DNA of 64,000 nt from Procambarus clarkii (Eukaryota; Arthropoda; Malacostraca; Decapoda; Cambaridae). Of the stretch, positions 34,037-44,648 are shown piece after piece. A model generated the notes under the pieces. The model saw nothing but the letters and a program-made list of their open reading frames with translations, was not told the origin of the DNA and ran no database searches. The stretch lies in contig NC_091152.1 of the NCBI RefSeq assembly GCF_040958095.1, positions 19,080,381 through 19,144,380 on the forward strand. The letters are read 5' to 3'. Every line of letters starts with the position of its first letter. Position 1 is the first letter of the stretch. The position numbers and the translations under genes are program-made.

Positions 34037-34164
34037 CCCTTACTGCCACAGTGCGCTCCGAGGCTGCTGGAAGAGCAGTGAAGGTTAGGCAGAGATCCTG
34101 TAGTTATCGGCCATTATCAACCCGCTCTGTTATAACTGTTCTATGGGAGAACAAGTGGGTCTAA

Positions 34165-34390
34165 AATTATATCAACAAGGACCTTGAGGGTTCGAATCTA
34201 CGCAGGGGAATGTTCCCAGATGCGCCCTAGTTACCCGTGCCACGACGACATGGTCAAAAGTTGACAACCCGAGTGCATGAGGGAATTATGCGAAACCCCG
34301 ATTGGGCTTACGAGAAGCTTCGGGAGCCTCGTGGTTGCAATGGCACTCCAGGTTGCAATTCTTTTGACTGTCGTGGTACAGTTTATTAGA
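34165..34390 (-). repeat. tRNA-like SINE relic (second family)
   Basis: Minus-strand B-box region 'gagggttcgaatctacgc', then 'agatgcgccctagttacc'. Paralogous to the inverted SINE pair at 49.56-49.84 kb, whose second arm is truncated here after 'gactgtcgtggtacagtt'. Confidence 0.55.
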
Positions 34391-34680
34391 TACATCACTA
34401 TTGTGATGCGTGTGTAAAGGTGGGGTATATTCTGAAAATATTTGGGGGGGGGGGGGGTGTCAGGTGCCTAGTTTCCACCACTAGTGGTAATGGCACAGTC
34501 ATAATGACTAACAGCTTTTCAAATAAGCAAGTATCAAAAGATGAAACATGACTAAGGGGCTCAAGTAAGTAATTATCAAAAGAAGGCACCAAACCGCGAA
34601 GGCTATGTAGCACCATCAGATGTGCGGGATAATCAGAGGGCGCTAAAACTTGTCAAATAAACAAACATTCTTTTAACCAC

Positions 34681-34686
34681 TTTATT
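34681..34686 (-). terminator. Poly(A) signal, array gene copy 1
   Basis: AATAAA on the minus strand, embedded in 'cacttggaaataaagtgg', which is kept at 49991-49996 and 63161-63166. GT/T-rich sequence follows ('gaatgtttgtttattt'). The conservation makes it the likely 3' end of the array genes; the intervening UTR exons are not resolved. Confidence 0.5.
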
Positions 34687-34689
34687 TCC

Positions 34690-37600
34690 AAGTGTGAAGA
34701 AGTCCAGATAAAGTTCTGGCACTTTCCTTATACATTTGTGTCAAAGGTGATTGGTGGAGCAGCTCAAGGCGCCCATGTGAAACTTTAAAATTTAACAATT
34801 TAAAGCCATTAAAACCGAACATACAGCATCGAATGTAATTTATTCTACCAAGTAAAAACCAAAGTTTAAATAACGTCACAACATTCAAATTCTTAAACAT
34901 ATATTACTTTACCTAGATAATTAACAATTACAATATTAACCTAATATTCATTTCCACAAGTCGAGCCGATATATTTTACTAGTATAATATCTAACATAGA
35001 TCAGTAAACTAAAAATTAGTCTCAGTCATACCTTGAACAATGATTTTTTTTAAACCTAAATTCTGTCCATGTTAAAAACTTTTTACAGACCTGCAGGCTA
35101 CATGCAGGTTGTCCATGCTATAGAAAGCCTTTGTTTACATTCAAATTTACCTCGTCTACACTATCCCAGCCAGCAATGGGCATCAATTACAAAAAGGTAT
35201 ATCTTACAATGCCTTCTAAACCATGACATGATAATCAGCGCAAGAACTACATTGTTTGCTCACAAGGAACCTTAAGAGGCCATAAAGGGGCCACTGATGT
35301 CTGATCAACACCTTAGAGCAAGCATCAACTAGTTGTTAATGTGAAACTGACTGTGCATCACGTTGTACCATGAGGCAGGACGCCTTCACTAGGCTATAGT
35401 ACGCTTAAAAAGACTGGTTAGGATGCAAATAATTAGCAATTTAAAATGTCAAATTAAAATAAAACATTTGAGCTGCCACCACTATGGCACAATTCCACGA
35501 TGACGTGGGAATGTATTTGTCCAAGGCTGTATTTAATACATGAACGTTGCAAATACTAAAGTTTAAAACTTGGTTACTTCCGTAATGACCACTTAACCAA
35601 TGTGTACAGTAGAGACGCTCTTGGCTCTGTTCTGCAAAGTCGACAAACGACAGATTAAGGACGACAACAGTGTTTTAAGTGAACACAGACGCGTGGGAGC
35701 GAAGCACAAGTCTTATTGCCCCCAATCCTTCCCCTAGGCCTATCAACTGCTCCCTGAATTATCAGTACACTTCCTCCTTAAACGCCCCCCCCCCACTCCC
35801 CTAACACTTCTAAGAGGTCAATGAAGAGTAGAGGGACAAAGAGGCTTATTAAAAATATCATTAAAATTATCCCCCTTATGGGTTCAGTTCACAATAAAAT
35901 AACCAATAAATGATTTGTTGGAGCTCAATTAAAAGTTTCATTTGTGATATGCCATTATTGGAGATCCTGCAACAATGTTTAAACTAAAGTTGATAAAACT
36001 GACTATGGTGTCTAGTTTCCCCCAATTGCTTCTCGTCCGAGCTAACCTTGTTAATTGCTATTATATTTTGCCTCCAAACCAACATAAAAGAAAACCATGT
36101 TTTGACAGGCATCACGTTGTCTGGTGCCACAGACTTGGCAAACCTTTTCCTGCAAGTCCCGGTGACCATCTGAAGGCCTCACAGCAACAGTTCCCCTACA
36201 GACGGCCCACGTTACAGGCTGAAACAGTCAAGTTGTGATTAGTGGCATTTCAACTAGGAACATATGATTTAGTTTCTTATCGTTGAAAAGTTACAATATA
36301 CCCAGTCAAGTTTACCTTCTATGGACCCGAGAGTAAAATTGGTTAATACAACAAATACAATTATTTAGAAAAAATTGTCAAAAGGCACCAAGCCGGAGAG
36401 ACTATGCATCATCAGGGTCGCAGGATATTTAAAAGCTCTAAATCATCGAGGATGACAAGTCAAGATAAGAGCACATTAGCGAATGTGATAAATTGGATAT
36501 ATCTAAAGATTCCATAGAGGGATAAATTAGAGGAAAGTCCTGAAAACTGCACACTTTGAGTTTATGGTGGATGACTAGGCACTAACCATGCCTTCAAACA
36601 CTTGTTACACGATTTGTTTGGCTACGTGGCCAGTGTTCCATCTGTCACGATTAATATACCTTCCTGATTTACAGCAGCACCTTGTTGACTAAACACCAAT
36701 TAACATTTATGACATCCAGACTTTCACTAGGCTTCCTACTTAACCCCTTATTGAACATTGTCCCCCTCGGAATTTCTCTCCTATAACTAATTTCTGCATC
36801 TGAATTCCAGTTATCAACGTCCCTCTGCAGTTTTACAGCGGTGGGCTCTGACGACAACTATACGGTTGATGTTAACACCCCCTAACTTAGATTTTCCAAC
36901 GAATGTAATTTAAGCTTTGTCAATCTTCCTTCATATGACAAGTTTCCGATTTTAGGGGATTAACTGGCATCCTACACTACGCGTTCTAGTGGATTTATAT
37001 CCATTCTATAGTGCGGCGACCAAACTGAACTGTAATCTAAATGGGGCCCAACTAGAGCAAGATATTGCTGAAAAACAACCAGCGTCTTTTAACACTTAAT
37101 AAAATTTAAGCGTGTCATTTGCCTTATTAAACATTCATGCATCTATTTTTTTGCTTTAAAATTCTTAACTGATCCCTTTCTCAATCCGACTCCGCAAACA
37201 CCTAGCTCTTATCTTGCAAGTACATTACCTTAAAACCTTACATTTGTCAGCATTGAACTGCATCTGCCAAACTTTTGACCATTACAAAACCATATTTAGA
37301 TCGTCTTTAAGTGATAGCGAATTTTCCGCGTTTATTTCCCTCCCGATTTTTTTGTATCATCGTTGTCACAAGGAAAGATTGTGACAACGCTAGGTGATTG
37401 ACTAGTCACCACTGACAACCTTGCTGAAGAAGTCTCGAGGGAACAATCTGTTCGGGGTAGTCTAATATGAAGCCTGGTCCCGGCCCAACGTAGACGAGGC
37501 TACAGCGTTACCTTTAGTACCTTGTCGCCCAGTCCACGAGCCTGTCGTTACGAAGTAGTTTCGTTTATCCTATATTGTTTGGGTTCCCGGAGCCAAGGTT

Positions 37601-39330
37601 TATTGCCTAACAGGAGCAACAGGAGTGCTGAATGCAGACTTGTGCAGGAAGGCGAGTGTGTTGGCCCAAACGACGACCATTCTGCCCTTCTAACACGAGT
37701 CCTACAGCGTCACACATTCTTAAGAGTTTTGTGTCGGACGCGCGAGACTTGGAGGGGTCAGTGGGGTAATACTATGATCATTAAGCTTAAATGAACAAAT
37801 GTATCTTAACAGACTTTCAGCAGTATTAAATAATTTAAATTTGCAATACTGTCAGAGTAACTACCAAAAACCTCCTACTCTGATCGGAGACTTGAGCAAC
37901 AGTTCTAAAACCTCGTTAATTGAACTAAAGTGCACAGATTTAAATCAATACCTTATATGTTGACCAATCGCCACACGAGAGAAAATGAAAGGACGACAAC
38001 GTTTCGGTCCGTTCTGGAACATTCTGAAGTCGATTGTCCCGTTCCCGTACCGGAACGTTCACAATCTACAATGGTCCAGGACGAACCGAAAAGACGTCGT
38101 CCATTTTCTAATATGAGGATTGGTCAACATACTTCAGGCACATTGCGACTCTTCGCCTGCAATACCTTATATATAAATAATTCTAACAATTTTAATGTAA
38201 AGCCTACTCCAATGTAATCAAGAATGAGCTAGGTAGAGGGGGGGGGGAGAAACTGTCATTGGAATTGTGCGAATAATCTTTCCAGTGTGCTTATCAGTTA
38301 TGCCCGTTACAATACAGCCGTTACACAATAACTATTGTAGTTCCGACCCAGGATAAATATCCAAAACTAATCTCATCTGATCATGTTAGAGTGAAATACT
38401 GGCGTCAGTTAACACGATTCTCAAGTCACCAGTAAGCATACAAGGAAACTAATCAATGTGGGTCAGTGTTTATAGACTCATTTATGGCATTAATAACACC
38501 TTAAAGGAAGGCTGTGTTCCAAGCGGTTACGGTTTGAGAGGCAGACATTCACTAGGGCCGCCGATCTTGCATAGGTTTTCTTACTGATGACACTACTTAA
38601 TACTATACATTAAGGAGTCTTGTTACCAGCTATAGACGCCGGTTTAGCTACACAATTCAGATCGTAAAAGCTATCTTTTCTTAAAGATTTCTCTAACAGT
38701 AGGCTTGTGGTAGAACATTAACTGCAGACAAACTTATAATCATACAAAGTAAAGTAGGTTTAGCATTGAATTCGAAAGTAAATTCGCTTAATTTCAACAA
38801 ATTGACAAGTGTTAGAACCATTATGAACCTCCACCTTTGGGAAATATTAAAACTTACCCATGTTATCCGTAACAAAATTTATAAAAACCAATACTCAGTC
38901 CACTTGCATTTATGTGCATATTTACCCACATAACTCGGCACGAGGCTAGGAAACATGGTCTACCCGGGATCGGCAGGTCATTTAATAATTGTAATTATAA
39001 GAGTTAACCCTCCATTATTGACCAATTTGTTATAAAAAGCATTTTCGATAAAAAAAAAATTAATTTACTCTAGAATGGTCCAAGGCGGACCGAAAACGCC
39101 TCTTCACATTCTAAGTGTGGGGGTTTTGGTCAATTTAAATAACCCTTTCTCCCTAATGAAGATATTTGGGTAAAAGAAATTTATAGCTAAATGGACAGAA
39201 GTTACAACTCTTGGTACGAAAGTTGTCCAAAATAAGAGAATCTAGTTAAGATAGCCAAGACCAAGATTTGTTTCAGCAGAAGGCGGTATATAATCTAGTT
39301 AGAAACAGTTGCCATCAAGAACATACTTAC
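34690..39330 (-). other. Presumptive 3' UTR / intron region, copy 1
   Basis: No further coding exon is recognised. 36218 downward looks like a spliced piece (minus acceptor 'gactgtttcag') and the ~110 bp around 36.1-36.23 kb are almost unchanged in copy 2 (51.41-51.55 kb). 36.66-37.35 kb and 25.5 kb show similar LINE-like texture. 36370-36480 is a decayed RNase H-LINE 3' end. All of this is collinear with 49.99-53.55 kb except 37.70-38.91 kb. Confidence 0.4.
37696..38914. other. 1.2-kb segment present only in copy 1
   Basis: Copy 2 passes from 'acacgagtcctatgcat' straight to 'atttacccaacat' (about 53130), while copy 1 has about 1.2 kb between these points. The segment holds a common-looking decapod repeat ('acaacgtttcggtccgttct', 37990-38140), which is echoed by 'tggtccaaggcggaccgaaa' at 39074 and 53297. 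Insertion in copy 1 or deletion in copy 2 cannot be told apart here. Confidence 0.6.
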
Positions 39331-39461
39331 GTGTCAAGAACTGATGGCAGGTACTTGGCCGTCTATTATACCAGCGCGTCTATTATGCCCAGCGAAATTA
39401 TCCAGCACATCACTATTAAAGCTTTTGTAGCAGTTTTTATTGTTCGGGCAAACGAGGATAC
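39331..39461 (-). other. Candidate downstream exon, copy 1
   Basis: On the minus strand the acceptor 'aattttcag' and the donor 'gtaagt' bound 131 nt. The same boundaries are kept in copy 2 (about 53549-53681). One frame is open for 42 codons up to a stop just before the donor ('ILVCPNNKNCYKSFNSDVLD'). The main coding exon already has a stop upstream, so a 3' UTR exon is the simplest reading; an alternative coding exon is possible. Confidence 0.4.
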
Positions 39462-39796
39462 CTGAAAATTTAAAAAAATAAAAGCAATTAATAAAAACAA
39501 AATTCCCCATAGAAAACCCCATCTAATTTTGAATATTTACACGTTATTTCAAATCCTGATAGAGCCCATATTTAAGATGGGAATTTAAGTGGCCAATTGG
39601 TCAAAGTAACTAAATTGCTTACTAACTATTTTAAAAATGCCTGACAGGCATTTTTAAAAACTTTATGAATTCTAATTTTCAAACAAGTGTCAATTAAGTC
39701 TGATATGCCCTAGTAACTTATGAAATTAGAATTTTATGCAAGAAAATCTTCAAACTTATCCTTCAATAATTTAAACTTCACTGTATAGTATCTTAC

Positions 39797-41971
39797 CTCT
39801 CATTTCAGCCGTCTTAAGAACCCGCTCAAGCCGCAGTAAGATGGACGTTTATTCCATCTAGGATAAAGTTCATGTCTGGCTGTGGCCTCGTCAGTTATCA
39901 CCATCTATACTAGAATCCGAGTCCTCTTGGGGAACAGTTGGCAATGGCACTGAAAGAGAATCCTTGGTGCGCGAAGGTAGAGAGATTCCCAGATCCTTCA
40001 GGGCAGAAATGGGCAGTGTAATCATTGGAGGAGCAGATTTGTTGACGTGCTCAGGTGGGGAGAGACCAGAAGCCTCTTGGGTAGAAAGATGCCTTGGAGA
40101 AGTAGACTTACTCGCGTTTCTACTACGCAATTCTCTGGTCCGGTCAATAAGATTACGATGGCAATCTACGATAGTAGCATTTCGCTTACGGGTACCCTCT
40201 TGAGAACCTAATTTTTCTTTAGAGCCGCGCGCTCCCCGCCGTGGTGATTTAGTGAACGCGGATTCATCTGTTGACCGAGATGAATGGCGAGATATTACAG
40301 TTCTGGATGGAGCTGGATCCTGAAGTAATTGTGGAAGGGTAGGTATATGTTCAGCCATGTCGGGAACCCTGCCCGGTCCTCTCCTGATAGAATCCTTAAT
40401 TTTAGCCTCTTCAAAGGCATCTTTCATGCGTTTAATTGCATCCTCAGATAGAGGGAGTTCTAGGGTCTCACGTTTATTTGGACCAAGCCTACATTTGACA
40501 GTCACTGGAACGTCAGAACAGAAATAATAAAAACCTCTTCCATCTTCAGGAAGGACACCCTCACCGCTTTGACTAGAGTTTTTCCTAAGCTTCGATCTTT
40601 TCTTTTTAGATTTGGCCGACATAGGTGGGAGCGTTTCCTTGGGCTTTTGTAATGTAGCCTTTTTAGGCCCCTTTGAACGGGAGCCACGTTTTTGCACTGG
40701 CCCGGTGGCACCCCCGTCGCCGTCCCCGGCACCCCCGTCGCCGTCCCCGGCACCCCCGTCGCCGCCACCGGCACCCCAGTCACCGGCAGCCCAGTCACCG
40801 GCAGCCCAGTCACCGGCAGCCCAGTCACCGGCACCCCAGTCGCCGGCACCCCAGTCGCCGGCACCCCAGTCGCCGGCACCCCAGTCGCCGGCACCCCCGT
40901 CGCCGCCCCCGGCACCCCCGTCGCCGCCACCATCTCCGCCCCCGGCACCCCCGTCGCCGCCACCATCTCCGCCCCCGGCACCCCCGTCGCCGCCACCGTC
41001 GCCTCCCCCGGCACCCCCGTCGCCGCCCCCGGCACCCCCGTCGCCGCCCCCGGCACCGCCCCCGGCACCACCGTCGCCGCCACCATCTCCGCCCCCGGCA
41101 CCCCCGTCGCCGCCCCCGGCACCCCCGTCGCCGCCCCCGGCACCCCCGTCGCCGCCCCCGGCACCCCCGTCGCCGCCCCCGGCACCACCGTCGCCCCCGC
41201 CCCCGCCACCACCGTCGCCGCCCCCGGCACCGCCACGACGACCACCACGACGACGACGTCGTCGTCGTCTAGCACCACGACCACCGCGCCCAGCACCGCC
41301 CTCAGAGTCGCCGGCACTGCGTCTAGCACCGGAGGCACTAGTATCTAACAGCACAGTGCTCGTGTTCTGTCCAGGCATCAAACCATCACGCACTTCAACT
41401 TCTCCGAACTTGTCTTCGTCAGCATCATGCCAGTCGTCAGGGTCGAGGCCTGAAACAGTCTCCAGCCGATACTTAGACGCGTCGTTCCGAGACATCGATT
41501 CTGCATCCTGCCAAACTTGGTCGTTTTTCCAGGTTTTGTCAAGTACTGGCTCACTCGGGCGTTCGTATCGTCTCTCCAGGCCATTTATATCCTCGAGGTC
41601 ACCATCTTGGTGACATAGTAAACTACTTTCATAAACATAACTTGATAAACACACTTTATAATCTGAGCAAGTATCTGCAAGACCCATTAAATTTGAGGAA
41701 TCTTTTCCCTCGTAGTATCCGCACTCAACTTTATCATTTTCCGTTCCTACGTAATTCTCGTAAATATTCCAGTCTTGCAGGCCCGTCTGTCCATGACAAT
41801 TAAAACTAGTAATTTCCTCAATTTTAGAATCTTCAGTTTGGAGGCGCCGTCCTAATACTAACAATTTTAGTGACTGAAGTGTTTGAGATTCTCTCAATGC
41901 CAATAACGCTTTTTTCTTCGTAATATTTTGAAATTTATTGTGCAGGTCTCCAACAAGACTCCTCGAAGATT
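39797..41971 (-). CDS. Array gene copy 1, main coding exon
   Basis: Unrecognised protein. Exon 2 runs from the acceptor 'tatttttacag' (first base 41971) through the TGA at 39891-39893 to a donor GAG|GTAAGA at 39796. Joined to exon 1 it gives a 701-aa protein. Features by residue: 1-240 mixed and acidic, with several Cys and a 'DPDDWHDADEDKFGEVEV' stretch; ~240-255 Arg-rich (R8 run and RGG); ~255-431 Gly/Asp/Ala repeat (GAGGGDGG and GAGDW units); ~462-473 basic KSKKKRSKLRKN, a likely nuclear signal; ~488-550 a compact segment with GFYYFCSDVPVTVKCRLGP; then a Ser/Arg-rich tail ending DSDSSIDGDN. No signal peptide or membrane span. A nuclear, RNA- or chromatin-associated role is a guess from composition only. 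Paralogue: 54105-55993. Confidence 0.75.
40707..41330 (-). repeat. Coding Gly/Asp/Ala minisatellite, copy 1
   Basis: Tandem units of 15-24 nt built from GGCGGCGACGGGGGTGCCGG variants, all multiples of three, so every frame is open and antisense 'PPSPPPAP' and 'HPRRRP' ORFs appear. The minus (coding) strand is dense in G runs. About 177 codons here against about 110 in copy 2. Confidence 0.9.
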
Positions 41972-42757
41972 CTGTAAAAATAAGAAAATTATTTATGTCA
42001 GTAATAATACGGCATCTTAAGTATTCTTTTAACGGGATTAAAGCTACTAAGTCAGGATTCTTTAAGCTGCTCCCTTAACCTATACATTAAGTAGCACTAA
42101 CATTCTATATAATTTACCAAAATTGTCAGTTAAACTAACTTGTTTATTTAAATGTTGTAAAGTTCCCGCAACTCCTAATGATAACATTGAAGTACTACAT
42201 TTGCCCACCATTTTATGCAACTACCAAGTAAACCATATTAGTCTAATATCTAGAATGTTTCGTTAAACTGGGTACCAGTTCTCAGCCAACAGTCATTCTA
42301 TGCAGCTGCCGACCACAAACTGATCAATTTTAAGATGTTCATGTTAAATAGGAATTCTCAACGTTTAAAACCTTATGCATATTTGAACGTAGGTCTCCTT
42401 ATGCGTTCAGGTTTAAATTAGTTTTGTTTTATGTGAAGCATGTACAGAACTGCTATCCGAATCACATTAAATCACCGAGACGATTCAAACTATGACTTTT
42501 GAAGACAAATAGAGCGTTTAGCGACGGAGTGGAATGAACGTTTGACTCTTCGAGTATGCTCATAGTAACCGAGTTACCCCAAAAATGCTGCCATGATTAT
42601 TTAGCACATTTGTTTGTAATTGCCAAGATATATCAAAAAGAAAAACCATTAGGCAAGTACAGCTGTACCCAACACTTAGGGTAACGACTATTTAACCAAA
42701 GGATATTGTACCCAGCACATCATACATCTTGTATAAATATCAGCAGCAACAACTCAC
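41972..42757 (-). other. Intron 1 of array gene copy 1
   Basis: 786-nt intron from donor GTGAGT (42757) to acceptor TTTTTACAG (41972). In copy 2 the donor is GTAAGT and the acceptor is the same. Intron sequence differs from copy 2 by scattered substitutions and small indels, clearly more than the adjoining exons. No element or gene inside. Confidence 0.75.
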
Positions 42758-42782
42758 CATTATGAAGGACTAAAATACACAT
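42758..42782 (-). CDS. Array gene copy 1, first coding exon (25 nt)
   Basis: ATG at 42782-42780 begins MCILVLHN and leaves one G before the GTGAGT donor. G plus AA of exon 2 makes Glu and continues ESSRSLVGDLHNKFQNITKK in frame into the main exon. No other ATG nearby gives the right phase: the second ATG, right at the donor, would lead to a stop. Copy 2 keeps the same structure with MCILVLRN. The long exon 2 frame has no ATG near its 5' end, which supports this upstream start. Confidence 0.7.
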
Positions 42783-43040
42783 GTTAAAATAGGATTCCAA
42801 CGGTTGCTGGAGAATAAAAGCCTAAGGATGAGCGAGGGGCAGAGAGCTCCAACAAGTGTCTCCACTGTACTCTCGGGAAGAAGTGTACAGACCAACGCTG
42901 ACCACCAGCGAGGACAACAATTAAAGTAAGAGGTAAAGAAACTGTGTGATGATCTGCGTCACGTGGCCACTTTCTGGTTTTGCTCGCAATCAATAGATGG
43001 CGCTGCCGACGGACCTGTCACCACAGTCAAATTAGAAGCT
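42783..43040 (-). promoter_or_regulatory. Leader and promoter-proximal region, copy 1
   Basis: About 250 bp upstream of the start differ from copy 2 (56815-57072) at only about 4 positions near the gene, while intron 1 is much more diverged. It contains CACGTG (42961-42966) in 'gcgtcacgtggccac' and 'tagatggcgctg', both kept or nearly kept in copy 2. The former is an E-box; the latter resembles an invertebrate CTCF-type core. Transcription start is not determined. A 69-codon frame without an ATG covers it and is not counted as coding. Confidence 0.5.
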
Positions 43041-43435
43041 TTATTCCCTAAATGGTTCCACATTTATAATTAAGAAAGTTTATATAATATTACAGTACAT
43101 TAATTACATGCCATAATAACATTATAGCAAGTAGACATTGTCGTTATCAGAATCTTAAACTGTATTACAGATGGCGACACACCAGAGATTTGTACAATTG
43201 AACAAAGACTTTCTTTTCCTAAAGTCAAACGTTGGTTTTACTATTCCCAGGGTTTGGTTGGCCTTTTTTCAGGTTCTACCTTTTGGGCAACTTTAATGAC
43301 TGGTGGATTCTGATTCCAAGGGCCTTTTCTTCTTCAATCTGCTGCAAGGTAATGTTGTTGATTTAATAATTGTGATGTGCATTGTTATGCCCTACATGTA
43401 AGGGTTTGCATTTTTCAGTATTAAAAGTATTTGCC

Positions 43436-43577
43436 AATGTGACCCATCGCCGTTTTCATTAATTGGCATATTTTCGGTATAAAAGTAATAATTTCTAACT
43501 CTAAATATGTGCAGTGAGCGAGAATTTGGCTAAAACATAACGCTCATGAGTCATATTTGGGATATTTCCGATATTGA
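43436..43577. repeat. Satellite monomer, left of LINE insertion
   Basis: 'aatgtgacccatcgccgttt' through 'gtgcagtgagcgagaa' to 'gggatatttccgatatt' is one unit of the array at 47.55-48.09 kb. It stops exactly where the 3' end of the RNase H LINE begins. 43177-43435 shows nothing recognisable. Confidence 0.75.
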
Positions 43578-44425
43578 AAAAGTAATCAATTATCAAAAGA
43601 AGGCACCAAACCGGGAAGGCTATGTAGCACCACCAAATGTGCGGAGTAATCAGAGGGCGCTAAATATCACCAAGGATGCCAATACGGGAACAAAAACGCA
43701 TAAGGCGAACGATATCAAAAGTACTCGATTCACCAAGAATTCTACCGAGGGACGGTCGGAAAGCAAGACACACGTTCGTCCTGGAAATCAGGACATTCAA
43801 CAAGGATGTGCATGACCGTAAGAGCGACAATGCAATTTGGACAATAAGGAGCAGGGCGGCGCTCCATTAAGTGACCGTGAGTTAAACGGGTATGGCCAAT
43901 ATGTAACCTAGCTAGAGCCGTTTCTCACCGCCGGTTACGGTGGTAGGAGGAGGGACACACGACGACTCTTAAGAGTACGCAGTTTGTTACCAATAATAGA
44001 AGACCAACAACTCTGCCAGTGGGCAAAGAATGGAGGCATGAATAACTGGGTAAAAGTCGGAATAAGGAATACCTTTAACGGGAGATGGGACAAGTGCGGA
44101 TAGCTTTATTAGCGACAGTATCCGCACGCTCATTTAAAGAGACACCAACATGGCTGGGAACCCAGCAAAAACTCAACCGACTTAAATTTACTGCAGATAA
44201 GAAACAGCCAATGTTTAATCTCGATGACCACCGGGTGGACCGGATTAAGGACCCTAAAGCCATGAGGGCACTACGAGAGTCAACTACTACCACGAAGGAG
44301 GATTGACACCGGAAAAGCAGGAGGACGAAGAGCATAGAGAATAGCATCAAGTTCTGCTGTGAAGATGCTAGCTTCTGGAGCCAGGCGACACATATAAGTG
44401 TGGTCAGGAAAAAACTACAGAGTAG
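43578..44425 (-). pseudogene. RNase H-type LINE, 3' half
   Basis: Minus strand: after 'FPDHTYMCRLAPEASIFTAE' and LDAILYALR comes a frameshift, then 'VVVDSRSALMALGSLIRSTR' and FCWVPSHVGVSLNERAD, the central and C-terminal motifs of an RNase H domain (catalytic E, DSRSAL and NERAD present). The 3' UTR ends in 'cttttgataattgattac'. Non-LTR elements of the I/R1/Outcast groups carry such domains. The N-terminal RNase H part lies at 47333-47508, displaced by nested insertions. Confidence 0.8.
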
Positions 44426-44648
44426 GTCGGGAGACATCTCCCGTCATGCAGGGTGCAGTTGCACCTCCACAGATCTCCAGTATCAGCTTATCAGTAAGTG
44501 GTAATGGCTCAAAAGGGCCACCACTTACCGTCTATTGGTTCGCCTAGCTCTGGGCGGAGGTGGACGTGTCGCCTGTGAGCTTCCTGGTTTGCTGCCCGTG
44601 GTAGTTTGTGTGTGTGAGCGGACCCTTGGGGCCGTGGCAGCTGGAGGG

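Larger units (their letters stand above)
32360..43176. repeat. Duplicated block, copy 1 (~10.8 kb)
   Basis: Collinear with 48094-57198. Homology begins near 'tattctaagcag' (32376 / 48119) and stops abruptly after 'gaatcttaaactgtat' (43171 / 57198), where copy 2 continues into a LINE. It covers a flank of LINE relics and a complete minus-strand gene. Non-coding parts differ by several percent plus indels; the coding exon and leader are closer. Copy 1 alone has a LINE at 32787-33233, a SINE at 33888-34036, a LINE scrap near 34.56 kb and a ~1.2-kb segment at 37.7-38.9 kb. Confidence 0.9.

Noticed and set aside
35975-36238. 87- and 89-codon plus-strand ORFs conserved between blocks (also 51280-51549)
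   Set aside because: The N-terminal halves are in different frames because of indels. Only ~45 codons coincide, and the minus strand has a splice-acceptor-like sequence there, so a minus-strand UTR exon fits better.
40612-41613. Long plus-strand ORFs (333, 199 and 218 codons) antisense to the array gene, with Pro/Ser or His/Arg repeats; the same at 54829-55545
   Set aside because: The minisatellite unit is a multiple of three and GC-rich, so all six frames are open. Only the minus frame has splice sites, a start in phase and conserved non-repeat flanks.
42784-42993. 69-codon minus-strand frame upstream of the array gene, conserved at 56816-57025
   Set aside because: It has no ATG and ends just before the real start codon. 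Its conservation is explained by the recent duplication and by promoter/leader constraint.
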